From Cryptomeria japonica (taxonomy: Eukaryota; Streptophyta; Pinopsida; Cupressales; Cupressaceae): a stretch of 64,000 nt of DNA. Positions 11,490-22,531 of this stretch are shown one piece after another. Where the stretch lies: positions 152,043,048 through 152,107,047 of the forward strand of contig NC_081407.1 in assembly GCF_030272615.1 (NCBI RefSeq), read 5' to 3'. The position numbers were made by a program, and so were the translations under genes. Within the stretch, counting starts at the first letter, position 1. Each line of letters starts with the position of its first letter. Under the pieces are notes generated by a model that saw only the letters and a list, made by a program, of their open reading frames with translations, was not told the DNA's origin and searched no databases.

Positions 11490-12599
11490 TTCAGGAAAGA
11501 TAGTCCGAAGCTTGATGGAACTAACTATGGTATATGGAAGATCAAGATGGAGACACATCTGAATTGCATTGGGAAGGATATATGAGATGTTACAAAGAAT
11601 GGCTATTTTGTTCCTACTCAAGGTCAACCTATTCCACCAACCTTGGTGAAAGATGAGGAAAATGATTGCAAAGCAAGAGAAGCACTTTTGAGCGCATTGT
11701 CTGATCAACAAATCATGGGATTATCAGATAGATCTACTGCTAAAGCTATTTGGGATAAATTGGAAATATTGAATGAAGGTGATACCACAGTCAAAATTGC
11801 AAAACTAGAATGCTTTTGGGTTAGGTATGAAAATCTGAAAATGGAAGAAGATGAAAGGATTTTTGCTTTTATGGAAAGAGTAAATGAAATTGTTTTGGGT
11901 ATACAATGTTGTGGAGAAACCTTAAGTGAAGATGAAATTATTTCTAAAGTTTTAAGAGCTTTGCCACTGGCATACAAAATGAAAGTAACTGCTATTAATG
12001 AATTGAGAACAATGCCTAATGCATCAGTATCTAGAGACACTTTGGTTGGAAAACTTTCAACTTTTGAACTTGAGGAATTTGGTCTCGTTGCTACTATTAA
12101 GACAGATTTAGCTTTCAAAGCATCATCATCATCATCTGCAACATCATCATCATCTAAGAAATCTGATTTTAAAGCCTTTTATGCAAGAGAACTTGAAGAA
12201 ATTAGAAAGGAGAATGAAGAACTGGAAGAACTTGAAGCACTATTTGCAAGGGAAATGCCTAAAGGTCCAGTTGGAAGTAAGTATGATGGTAAAGAACCAT
12301 TTAAATGTTTTAACTGCAATAAGATTGGTCATATGGCTTCTAGGTGTCCTGATAGACATGCAAGATTGAAAGAAGAAGCTAAAAGAATATACAAACCTAA
12401 CCCTAAATATCAAAGGTACAGATTTAAGAAGAATGGAGACAAATCATGTTACTATGTTGATGAAGGGGTTACTGATGATTCTGATGAGGAACCGATAGAC
12501 AATGGATGGGCTTTTGTTGCAATAACAGAAGATCAACCGACACCCACTATTTAACTGGTAGAGCAGGCCTTGGCAACTAAAATTGAAGATAAAGATGAA
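11490..12599 (+). pseudogene. gag: Element A Gag (copia UBN2-type plus CCHC zinc knuckle)
   Basis: The frame enters without a start codon at about 11490 (Arg-Lys-Asp-Ser-Pro-Lys-Leu-Asp-Gly-Thr-Asn-Tyr), a typical copia Gag opening. A stop replaces Trp at 11583-11585. The helical Gag domain spans about 11643-12120 and is followed by a Ser-rich and a Glu-rich stretch. The single zinc knuckle CFNCNKIGHMASRC is intact at 12306-12347. Stops at 12552-12554 (TAA) and 12600-12602 (TGA, where F has Trp) separate Gag from protease. The protein would form the virus-like particle and bind RNA; this copy cannot be translated through. Confidence 0.9.
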
Positions 12600-12602
12600 T
12601 GA

Positions 12603-14012
12603 ATTATTGATTCTGGATGTTCACATCATATGACTGTTGATAAGAGTAAATTCTTAACCTTTCAGGAATACAATGGAGGTCTTGTAAGATTTGGAGATGA
12701 CAAAGCTTGTTTGATCAGAGGAAAAGGCACTATATCTTTTGATGGTAAGCATAATACTGATAATGTTTACTATGTTGAAGGTTTCAAGCATAATCTTTTG
12801 AGTGTTGGTCAATTAGTTGAAAAGGGATTTCAATTACAATTCAAGAATGGTAAATGCAAAATCATGAATAGAACTGGTTTGGAAACTGCAACCGGTAATC
12901 AGACTAGAGGTAATCTCTTTCATTTGAATAACAATGATAAGACATGCTTGATTGCACATATTGATGAAAGTTGGTTATGGCATAAGAGGCTGTGTCATTT
13001 AAATTTTGATTGCATTGTGAAAAACAATACAACTAAGGCAGTAAGAGATTTACCTAAGATTGTTAAGCCTCACAATCCGGTATGTAAGGAATGTCAATTT
13101 GGAAAGCAAGTTAGAGCATCTTTTAAGAGCATACCAGAAAATTCCAATAATGTTCTTGACTTAATTCATATTGATTTATGTGGTCCAACAAGAACTAGAA
13201 GTTTACAAGGAGATATATATTTTATGCTAATCATTGATGATTATTCTAGAATGTGTTGGGTTACTTTTCTCAAGGAGAAATCGGAAGCTTTTGAGAAGTT
13301 CAAACTATTCAAGGCCATGGTAGAGAATGAAACTGGTAACAAAATCAAATGCTTGAGATCAGATCAAGGAGGTGAATTCACATCTAAGGAATTTAATACA
13401 TTCCGTGAAGTGAATGGAATTAAAAGATAGTTATCAGCACCCCGGACACCCCAACAGAATGGAGTTGTGGAAAGGAAGAATAGAACTATTTTGGATGCAG
13501 CTAGAAGCATGATATCAGAAGCAAATATACCTCATGTGTATTGGAGAGAAGAAGTCAATATGGCTGTTTATACATTCATCTGAATTCACATCAAAGGTGA
13601 AACCGGTAAGACCCCTCATGAACTATGGTTTGGTAATACTCCTACTCTTAAATATTTTAGAATATTTGGAAGTAAATTCTATTTTAGGAGAGATGAGTAT
13701 ATTGGCAAATTTGATCCTAGAAGTGATGAAGGAATATTTCTTGGTTATTCATCTAAGAGCAAGGCATATAGATGTTTTAATAAGAGATTGCAGAAAATCA
13801 TTGAAAGTGCAAATGTGAAGATTGATGAACAGTTTAGAAGGTACATAGACTCTGAACCGGCAGTTGAGATAATCACAAATGAACCTACTATAAGCACACT
13901 GATACAGAATGTTGATCCAGTCACACCGGCATCATCTAATAATTCTACAGTGACTGAAGAACAACAGCAAGTGAAAACACCCCGGTATGTAAGATTGAAT
14001 CACTCTGAAAAT
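12603..14012 (+). pseudogene. pol: Element A protease and integrase
   Basis: The aspartic protease active site reads IIDSGCSHHMT from 12603, active Asp at 12609-12611. The GAG-pre-integrase zinc-binding part follows at about 12970-13120 (His-Lys-Arg-Leu-Cys-His, then Cys-Lys-Glu-Cys). The integrase core has its three acidic residues in HIDLCGPT, SDQGGEF and NGVVERKN (about 13165-13475). Stops at 13428-13430 (TAG) and 13581-13583 (TGA) interrupt it. The C-terminal part (Phe-Gly-Ser-Lys, Gly-Ile-Phe-Leu-Gly-Tyr) runs to about 13850. The domain order places integrase before RT, which defines Ty1-copia. Same frame throughout. Confidence 0.93.
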
Positions 14013-14015
14013 TAG

Positions 14016-15629
14016 ATAATTGGGAACAAATATCAAGGTGTTATGACTAGAGGAAGACTGGCAAATGAAGAGGTATGTCTTATTTCTCAAATTGAACCAG
14101 CGTCAGTTAATGAGGCATGTGAAGATAAAATCTGGATTAAGGCTATGGAAGATGAATTGGAACAAATTGAAAAGAATAACACATGGACATTAGTTCCCCG
14201 ACCTAAAGACAAAAATGTAATTGGAACTAAATGGGTATTCAGAAATAAACTTAATGAAGATGGTAAGGTAATCAGAAATAAAGCAAGATTAGTGTGTAAG
14301 GGATATTCACAGAAAGAAGGAATTGATTACAATGAAACCTTTGCACCGATAGCTAGAATTGAGGCAGTCAGATTATTCTTAGCTTTTGCAGCACACAAGA
14401 ACTATAAAGTAGATCAAATGGATGTTAAATGTGCATTTCTAAATGGTGATCTTGAAGAAGAAGTTTACATTGAACAACCTGATGGATTTTCTTTGATAGA
14501 TAACAAAGATATGGTTTGCAGGTTGAGGAAAGCTTTATATGGATTGAAGCAAGCTCCTAGAGCTTGGTATGCTAGATTGGACAAATATCTTTTGAAGATT
14601 GGTTTCACTAAAGGTAATGTTGACAGCAATCTATATTACAAAGTAACTAATGATGACATCTTGGTTATTGAGGTTTTTGTTGATGATATAATCTTTGGAG
14701 GAGAAGATGGATTGTGTAAAGACTTTTCTAATAAGATGTAGGAAGAATTTGAAATCTCTATGATTGGGGAGATAAAATTCTTTTTAGGATTGCAGATCTC
14801 ACGGACTGGTAAAGGTATATTCATAAATCAATCAAAGTACTTGAAGGAATTACTAAAGAAATTTGGCATGGGAAACTCTAAACCGGTAAGCGCACCTATG
14901 ACTACAACTGATAAATTATCTTTGAAGGATGAATCAACACCTGTTAATCCGACTAGGTACAAGTCTATGATAGGAGGTTTACTGTATTTGACACAAACAA
15001 GACCTGCTATTATGAATGCAATATGTATTGTTTCAAGATTTCAGAGTAATCCTAAGGAAAATCATAAATCAGCAGTGAAAAGGATTTTCCGGTATCTACA
15101 AGGAACTACAAATCTTGGTTTATGGTATCCTAGAGATGAAAACTTTGACTTATGTGCATACACATATGCAAATTGGGCAGGAGATGTAGATGACAGAAAA
15201 AGCAACATCGGTGGAGCATTCTTTCTTGGTAGTAGACAAATTTCATGGTTGAGCAAGAAACAAAGTTGCACATCTTTATCAACATCAGAATCAGAATATG
15301 TTGCAGCAGCAACTAACTGTACACAGGTATTATGGATTAAGAAAATGTTAAAAGACATAAAGGTAAAATGCAAGGAACCTATAACAATTTACTGTGATAA
15401 TATGGCAGCAATTGATATATCAAAGAATCTGGTATTTCACTCGAAAACTAAATATGTTTCTATCAAATTCAATTTTCTAAAAGAGAATGTTGAAGCAAAA
15501 GAAGTGAAATTGGTTTATGTAAATACTAAAGAGAAGATTGCAGATATCTTTACTAAACCTTTGCCTAAGGAAACTTTTGAATATCTTAGGGAGCAGCTTG
15601 GAGTTATACCCCCACCGGTAGAGACTTAG
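14016..15629 (+). pseudogene. pol: Element A reverse transcriptase and RNase H
   Basis: After a TAG at 14013-14015 the RT (RVT_2 type) runs with [40 protein letters not shown] and the catalytic FVDD box at about 14676-14687. A TAG at 14739-14741 interrupts it. RNase H follows from about 15100, with AGDVDDRKS, SESEYVAA and CDNMAAIDIS, and a proper terminal TAG at 15627-15629. It would copy element RNA into DNA in cytoplasmic particles. Only stop codons, no frameshifts, disable it. Confidence 0.94.
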
Positions 15630-15800
15630 ATAGTTGATGGTTGTCATCAACCGATAGAATTAACAGAAAAATCTTTTTCTGGCTTTGATGAGGAGAGCTA
15701 CTTCTCAGGGGGAGTAGTTGGATAAATTGATAAGTTGGTATTTTGTGATAAGTTCTTTGAACTAATTGTATTTGGTTTTGTATTGCTTTGAAATTTGATG

Positions 15801-16000
15801 TCAAAGGGGGAGAGATATCTATGGAAAAACACTTTATCTTTTGGGGAGAGATTATTCATTGGGGGAGAGATTGTTACTTTCTGTATCTGTATTTTGATGA
15901 TCTCTTTGGGAGATTGTTGGTTTTTGGTTTTTGGCATTTCTGCTTTGGCACTTAGATAGTTTTTCCATCTTGTGTTGCCATCAATGCCAAAGGGGGAGAT
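15801..16000 (+). other. Element A polypurine tracts
   Basis: The LTR-adjacent tract CATCAATGCCAAAGGGGG ends at 16000 against the right LTR. An internal tract TGATGTCAAAGGGGGAG lies at about 15797-15814, and CTCAGGGGGAG at about 15705-15715. Confidence 0.85.
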
Positions 16001-17064
16001 TGTTGTTATTTTAGATATGTTGATATGGTTTTGTCATTGATGTCAACACTTGTCAACACTTGAGAAACACTTGGAGATCTTTGGTTATGTTCACCGGCAT
16101 GATCAGTGACTTATGCACAGTCATCGATATCTGGTTAACTGACATAATATATTGTTCACCGACACCAAGGCTGATCTGTTATCATCTGGAGATTACTTGG
16201 TTATGTCAAAGACATTGTTTGGACACTTGGTCTTGGTGATTTGTTCATTGGTCTAATCGGGTTTGCATATTTGTTGTTACCGACAAATAGGTCCAGGATA
16301 TGCACCGACAAGCTTATCTATTCCAGATCAGCACAACACATTATAAAGATGATTTATTATTATTGTAAATGCATTTAGCTGACATCATGCATCGCATATT
16401 GATTCATTTGTAATTGATTTTATTGTAATATCTTAGCGAGCCGACCTACACATTTGGCCTTAGGTTTTGGTATATATGTAAGATCTCATTTATGAGATTG
16501 TGTGGTAGAGTGTGGAAAAGGATTGTAATAAGGTATATGCAAATATAAGTAGAGCTATACATGCAGACATCATTCAAGATTGAAGGAAGGTTTAAAGAAG
16601 GCAAATTAGAGCTTAACCGGTACTGAATCCAGCATATGAAGATGCCATTTTGAGTAGTACATTATCATTGGATTTAACCATCCAATTATAGTCAGTGTGA
16701 CTCCCATTTTGTGATTGAGTAGTGAGCTCTAGGCAGTTGGTCTTTCTACATGTGCAGACTCCATATTGTACACACATATTATCTGCAGTAGTATCATCTG
16801 ATTGTGGGTAAGGTTTCCCACCATGGTTTTTTCCCTTACAGGGTTTCCATGTACAAATAACTGTGTTATGTGTTGTGTATGTTATTTGTCTTTTTGTTTC
16901 ATGCATTAAACTTTACCAGTACTGCAATTAACTGTTAAACTATCTACCGACATTAAAGTTTGGTTTACCGGCATTAAGCATTAAGTTTGGTTAAGTTAGT
17001 TTTTATTTGTATTTATTGGACAACTGATTCACCACCCCCTCTCAGTTGCCTCTGGGACCTAACA
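16001..17064 (+). repeat. Element A 3' LTR
   Basis: It begins TGTTGTTATTTTAG and ends GGACCTAACA. The TATATAT box lies at 16471-16477, the alpha hairpin GTGGG/CCCAC at 16804-16821, and the beta hairpin CATGG...CCATG with CCC/GGG inner stem and facing T-runs at 16822-16851. The poly-C-loop hairpin CAACTGA/TCAGTTG is at 17021-17048. Reading frames on the opposite strand inside the LTR are not genes. Confidence 0.95.
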
Positions 17065-17072
17065 GAAGCCAT
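17065..17072 (-). pseudogene. Start of element B ORF2 (first 8 nt)
   Basis: The minus strand reads ATGGCTTC here, and the last five bases are the target duplication of element A. Continuing from 10417 keeps the frame and gives Met-Ala-Ser-Thr-Ser, like the starts in C (26821) and D (47885). Element A therefore split ORF2 just after its start codon. Confidence 0.85.
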
Positions 17073-17658
17073 GTCTAAATAATTTCGAATGATAAGAGTG
17101 ATTCGATGAAAAATACCTTTTTACTTTGAACTAGGGTTTGCTGATGTCGAGCACAACTTACTTCTCCAAAATCTTTCTTTACCACTTTGACCTCTGCTCT
17201 GGATAGCTTGAAATGACTGCTAGGTCTTGCACAAGATTTCTTTCTAGATTTCTTCGAATGCAAGATTGATCGCTTTTGTTGTGTTGCTCAAGTTAGAAAA
17301 ATGCTTCTTCAAAAATAGGTAAGTAAAAATGACTACAAGAGTCACCTTTATACATGCTTCTACCTACCATAATAAATGCATCATCGTTAGGGTACAAACC
17401 CTAATTTTACCTTTTACCAATTCATTTCTTCTGTCGGTTGACAGGTAACCAATACCGATAAAAGCACTTACCGATATACTCCGGGGGTTCAAAACATTGT
17501 TACCGATATGTTCCCCCTTAAGCTTTTTGAAGCTAAATTTGCCGATTCAGGGGTCTCCACACTGGGTGCGGAAACTAGTACATCTTGTGGCTTCTCTTCA
17601 GATTTCTATTTCCAAGTTTTATCCTAAACAGCTTCAACATCGACCTTTCCTTTACCTT
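17073..17658 (-). other. Element B spacer between ORF1 and ORF2
   Basis: About 590 bp without a convincing gene separate the stop of ORF1 from the ORF2 start. A 62-residue basic minus-strand frame at 17075-17263 is of doubtful meaning. C and D have shorter spacers at the same place. Confidence 0.6.
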
Positions 17659-18828
17659 CTAGGTCATCGGTCTGTCTTCCGATGGATTCTGTCTCAGTTT
17701 GCATGATCTGGCAAGATTTCCCGGTTTGTGACAATAATAGCATACCATACCAGGTGCTCTCCATGGTCCAGTGTTCACCTTTCTATTCTTTCTCCTACAT
17801 GTTGCAGCAGTGTGACCGCTACTACGACAGATCACACAGGTTGCACTCCAACCGTTTGTCGCTCCATAACTATTTGACCATTGGTCATAGGTTCTATACC
17901 AATTGGGGTTCCGTTTCATAAGAGGTTCTTGGACAACTCCTTTTGATCTCGGTTCATAACCTCCAGAGTTGTTCATAACCGATCTGCACTCAAAAGATCT
18001 ATGCCCAAACTTGTTGCATGCATAATAATGACCATTAAATTTACCGGTTCTAGCCTTGTGGTTATACACATTGTTTTGCATGTTAGGGAAGTTATTATAA
18101 GTCTTGCTCCTACATACATTGGCAGTATGTCCTTCCTTATGATAGTTAAAGCATACAGGTTTGAACTTTGACTTACCTTTGCTTTTGTTGTTGTTCTCAG
18201 GTACCATTTTCTCTTTTGGTGCATCAATCTTGGTTCTAGAGGATTCACCTTCCTCATATGCAGAGAAACCAAGTCCAATGGTATCCCTTGATGGCTTCAT
18301 TGATTCCAGCTATTGGTCCAATATTAAAAAGCTCTGGTTGAACTTTGCAAGTATCTCCTTCATCTCAACAAGTTCTTTGGAAAGAGCTTCATTGGTCTTC
18401 ATTAGGGTTTCATTCTGAAAAATGGTTGCATTGAGTTATGCTTGCATTTCTTCTTTCTCTTCCTTACCCTCTTGCAGATAAGCGGTAATGGTACCAATTT
18501 CTTGATTCAACTTAAAGATCTTGTGCTCCTTGTCCTTCACTAGATCCTCAACTTTTCTTCAGTTTTCCAGTTCCTGACTCATCCTAATGGTCAGTCCTTC
18601 CAGCTCCCTCCTTAGGTTAGTTTTGGACTCATTTAGTTTCTCCACTTCTTCGACTAGGGCATCCATGTCTTCTTCATCAGAAGAGCTATTTTCAATAACT
18701 TCCAGCATTTGCTCAGCAAGTTCTCTTCTTTTGGCTAAAGAGGCTTTATACTTGACCTTAAGTTCATCATAGGCTCTTTCAGATTCAGCCAGATGGTGAG
18801 TGAGTTCCCTCATGCTATATTCCCCCAT
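17659..18828 (-). pseudogene. Element B ORF1: coiled coil plus four zinc knuckles
   Basis: The likely start is the ATG at 18828-18826 (Met-Gly-Glu-Tyr-Ser-Met-Arg), 50 nt from the LTR end. The first 180 residues are heptad-like coiled coil rich in Glu, Lys and Leu. Stops at about 18560 (TGA), 18436 (TAA) and 18310 (TAG) interrupt it in the same frame. The C-terminal half (17659-18300) carries four knuckles: CFNYHKEGHTANVC, YYACNKFGHRSFEC, CVICRSSGHTAATC and CYYCHKPGNLARSC. The first has Tyr for the second Cys, as in C and D. There is no copia capsid (UBN2) domain. It would bind RNA and self-associate; a Gag substitute is my inference. Confidence 0.85.
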
Positions 18829-18863
18829 ATCTCCTTTCAAGTGGTTAGACTTAAAGAAAGGTT

Positions 18864-18878
18864 GGCTCTGATACCAAT
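18864..18878 (-). other. Element B primer-binding site
   Basis: The minus strand reads ATTGGTATCAGAGCC directly after the LTR end, complementary to the initiator-Met tRNA 3' end. Confidence 0.93.
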
Positions 18879-19998
18879 TGATGAATACTAAGAGGGGGGG
18901 TGAATTAGTATACCCAAGAACCTTACCAAACACTTAAGCAATTTTAATGCAGACCAGTATAGCCCTTTAAACAACAAACTAGTTAATACACAAACAAACC
19001 AAATAGAAAATAAAGCATTCACCCACAATAACACAATCACCATAACACAAGATATTTTGTCGTGGAAACCCAAATGGCAAAAACCACTATGAGTAAAACT
19101 CACAAGTATACTATCTACAGAATAGAAACCAGACTGGTTAAGGTCAGACCGGTTAAGGTCTTACAATGTTCTTCACCATAACAGATCCTGTTAGGAATCC
19201 TGATCTTTGTTAGGAGATAAGTCCTATTAAATACTACCCTGTTAAAGGATTTCAGATCCACAACTGTGAACCACCTTGTTAGAGGATTTAGAACAGGCTT
19301 AACTAAGCCTACCTGGTTAAGGGTTTCTAACTTGTCGAAGAGATTAGTAATCAACAAGTAAGTGATCTAGAAAGTAGCACAAAATGCTTAGTTAGATCCT
19401 TGATTGCTCTCTATTAATGCATTTCAGCATTACTTCAGTCTTCTGTCCTTCGCACGTTCAATCTTTGTCACAAGATATATTTTTTTTGCAAAGACCTAGT
19501 CTTACACAACACTCTTAAAACCCTAGACATGATGTCCTCATATAGGAATCTGATTTCATGTTGGTCCAATGAGATTAGATTACAATTTCCTAGGTACAAT
19601 GCATCTAGGCATAATTGGTAACATGACATAGAATCACCACGTTGGTGTCGATGGATGATAACTCATCACACTTTACAAGTTTGTCGGTTAACAAAACAAA
19701 GTATACCGATTACCGATTTACAAACAAAGACTGGTAAACTGGAAAATAGTGTTCCAATCTTAAAAATATTAGCTTCCGCTTGGGGTCCTCATATTGCTTG
19801 AGGTCCTCGGTCATGCTTTGACTGGTAAGCTCCTTCTGCAAACACCGATAGTCTTCTACAAACAAAGACTATGCATACATTGGAATATAATACCGGTTTG
19901 AACAATACATCACATACTACTGGTTGAGAATAACTCAATAAGTGTGTGTCCATCAATGACAATCACAACTAAGTACAAACATCATCAAAATGCCAACA
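18879..19998 (-). repeat. Element B 5' LTR
   Basis: Partner of 4348-5434. A TATATGAGG box is at 19537-19545 (minus strand). The beta hairpin is at 19062-19087 (GTGG/CCAC perfect) and the poly-C-loop hairpin at 18885-18911 (ATACTAA/TTAGTAT). Confidence 0.94.
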
Positions 19999-20003
19999 AT
20001 TAG

Positions 20004-20715
20004 AATAAACATTTTGAATTTTAATAGCATAACAATCCCATTATTCACTTTTCATACAACAACCATAACTGTAATAGTTTAGATAGTGTGTAAATAATAT
20101 TTAATGCGTGATGGCTTAAGTAGTTTTTTAGTTCATTATTACTTCGCTCTTCAAATTAAGATGTTGTAGCATAATATTTTGTTTACATTGTACATGTTCA
20201 TTCTTTGATATTTCCATTTCAACAATAGTTATTCTTAGGGGTTATTTTCCAGCCTTCTCTTATACTGCAATTTTTGCAATTAACAAAGGGTGACTACCTT
20301 AGATAGGATTGTAATGCACATATAATGCTATATAATTTTAAATTGTACAACCCCTGGTTGACAAGTAAATGTATTCTTCTAATCCATGAAGGATTTCTCA
20401 ACATGGATAAGTATCCCTAAGTTATGAAATTGTGTTCCAATATCAAGAGGAGTTATAAGACTCGACACATGCCTCTCTCTCTCTCTCCCACATTCCTTTG
20501 TCATTTCTCTCTATCTTACCTCTCTCCCCCTCCCATTATCTACATATTTCTCCCTCCTAACCTCTCTCTCCTTAACTATATACTTATCTCTACTTCACAT
20601 CTCCCTATCTCCCCCTCCCTCCCTCCTTCCCCCTCCACTTCTCTCTCACATATCTCTCTCCTTCACTCTCTACTTCTCTCTCTGCATACCTCTATTATTT
20701 CTATGGTTGACCTTT
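20004..20715. other. Intervening AT-rich DNA with a CT-rich tract
   Basis: No gene is recognised. About 20465-20695 is pyrimidine-rich (CTCTCTC, TCCCTCC), similar in flavour to the CT arm near 3458-3505. A plus-strand frame over it is simple-sequence translation. Confidence 0.6.
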
Positions 20716-21905
20716 GAGGTAAAATGGATGGATGTGAAGACAAATTTTATTTGTGAGGACTTAGAGAAGGAGATATACTCAGAATAAAGTGAGCACTTTA
20801 AATTGAACTGCTAGAAAGGTTTAGTTTTCAAGTTGAAAAGTATTTTTAGTCTTAAATAGTTTCTCAAGATGTGGGATTATATGTTTTACACTTATGAATT
20901 GGATTTGGGATATGTTATATCTAAGTTAGATCAATATGTTTAATTCAAAATTATTTTACTACTATCTATTTATAGGTTGGTGAATGTTGTTCACTAATAT
21001 TAGTAAGAGTATGATCAAGTCTATGAAATATTATCTTTTAACATGGTTATAATGAATGCATTTCAGGAAATTAAGTCAATATTAGGGTGCATATTAATAG
21101 AGATAGAGCCAATAGAAAAATTTGGATCATATAGAGGAAGTATATTAACTCTAATGTGGAGTGGCTCAAGATGTAACACTGTAACCAATGAGTATTCCTA
21201 TTCTCATGGAAATAAATATTTATATTAATCATTTCTCTTTAATGTTAGGTGAGATATAGGATCTATGGGCTACATACCCTATAAAAATATAGTTGGTTGT
21301 TGTATGAATGTTATGGTATAAAACATACCAAAAATTGTCCAAGTAATAGGAGTTCTAACCAAGTACATGTCCAATTTGAGCAAGGGGAATTGGACTATAT
21401 TGAAGAGGGTTTTTGTGTATCTTAGAGATACATTAATATTTGATTTGGAGGAAAAAATTGAGCAAGATAATGAATATATAGGGAATTATATTTTTTCATC
21501 GGGCACGAAATATAGATAACAAGATGTCTACCAATGGGTATGTGTTTACTATTTTGAATTGTATCATTAGATGGATGAACAAATGGTAGCATATGTTTTT
21601 TTTTAATTATAGAGGTAGAGAACATGTGATTTGTAACACATTATTGTTAGGAGGTAGTCTAGTTTTGGAGATTATGTTTGGACATCAAGTTGAAGCAAAA
21701 GATGGTGGTGATTTTGTTTCATAGTTATAATACCATCAACTTGGAAAAAATACTAACTTTTAAACATATGGACAAATTGCATTGATATGTAATTTATCAT
21801 TTTGTTCATAACATGGTGGAGGATAAGAGGGTTATAGTAAAAAAGTTCGATACCTCAATGAATTTCTTAGATGTTTACATGAAGCTTATGAGTACATAAA
21901 AGTTT
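20716..21905 (+). pseudogene. pol: Ancient Ty1-copia RT/RNase H relic
   Basis: Read in shifting plus-strand frames this is a heavily decayed copia polymerase. Near 20720-20790 are VKWMDVKTNF and DLEKEIY, matching the conserved RT segment ahead of the catalytic box. Near 21090-21130 is INRDRANRKIWI. From 21277 a single frame of about 70 codons reads PYKNIVG, then KYMSNLSKGNW and VFVYLRDTL, the RT/RNase H connection. Near 21525 is KMSTNGYVFT, and at about 21780-21890 YHFVHNMVEDKRV and FLDVYMKLM, the RNase H end. Many stops and frameshifts are present. No LTRs could be paired with it. It is much older than the intact nested elements. Confidence 0.82.
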
Positions 21906-22526
21906 ATCTATAGTATAAGATGGCTATGATGATTAAACCTTGACATTTACTTCACTATATTGAGTAATCTTAATGATTCTTGTGTTGTATACACAAACTA
22001 AGGCATTACTAGGAAAATGGGATTTTGTGTTCATGTACACCTTTTTCTATACTAAGTTATAATTTGTTAATATGTTTTAGTATTATAAATAATGTACCCA
22101 CATGAAAATAGGTGCTAAACTTAGATGGACTCTTGATATTCTATAATTAGCTCTGTTTGTCATGCATCGTGAGTCTTCTTATGGTTATAATAATTCATTG
22201 AATAGGTGGATACCATATGGGCTATGCTTATAATCTTTGATAAAAAAAATTATAGTGTGTATATGAGGTAACATTAGACAACTAATGTAATTTTTTTGAC
22301 TTGATCCATAAGCCTTTATTGATAATATTGGGGGTTTGATCCAAGCCCCCTTGATCTAGGGGTTTAATATAAATCAGTTGGTAGAATTTCAAGCTTGAGT
22401 AATAGAGGTAAAGTATATCCTTGAATTTCCATTAATTAGCTTTGATCGTACCCTTGATATTATTAATGAAAGATCATGGATCGTGTCAAAAAATTACACT
22501 AATTTGTTTCACATAAATATTATAAA
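21906..22526. other. Intervening DNA, nothing recognised
   Basis: AT-rich, no coding frame, RNA gene or repeat partner seen. It joins 63465 onward as the original sequence around the insertion site of element G. Confidence 0.5.
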
Positions 22527-22531
22527 ATTCC

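Larger units (their letters stand above)
10423..17064 (+). mobile_element. Element A: Ty1-copia LTR retrotransposon inserted in B
   Basis: LTRs lie at 10423-11487 and 16001-17064. The duplication GAAGC (10418-10422 and 17065-17069) is perfect. The internal region has the copia order Gag, protease, integrase, RT, RNase H in one reading frame (about 11490-15629) with no frameshift but seven stop codons. The primer-binding site and Gag start codon are missing just after the left LTR, through a small deletion. The insertion point is 8 nt into ORF2 of element B. By eye about 7 percent of the first 215 LTR bases differ between the two copies, so the insertion is old. Confidence 0.96.
4348..19998 (-). 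mobile_element. Element B: non-autonomous LTR retrotransposon with coiled-coil/zinc-knuckle ORF1 and large ORF2
   Basis: LTRs of about 1.1 kb (4348-5434 and 18879-19998) and a perfect target-site duplication ATTAG (4343-4347 and 19999-20003) define the element. It reads on the minus strand: primer-binding site at 18864-18878, ORF1 at 18828-17659, ORF2 from 17072 to about 5700, and a polypurine tract beside 5434. No protease, integrase, RT or RNase H was seen in its own sequence. It was later interrupted by element A (10423-17064) and by solo LTR I (6972-8508). Without these it would be about 7.5 kb. Elements C and D share its architecture. Confidence 0.93.

Noticed and set aside
16613-16906. 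97-residue minus-strand frame in the A LTR
   Set aside because: Lies within the LTR on the opposite strand and across the beta hairpin; no similarity.
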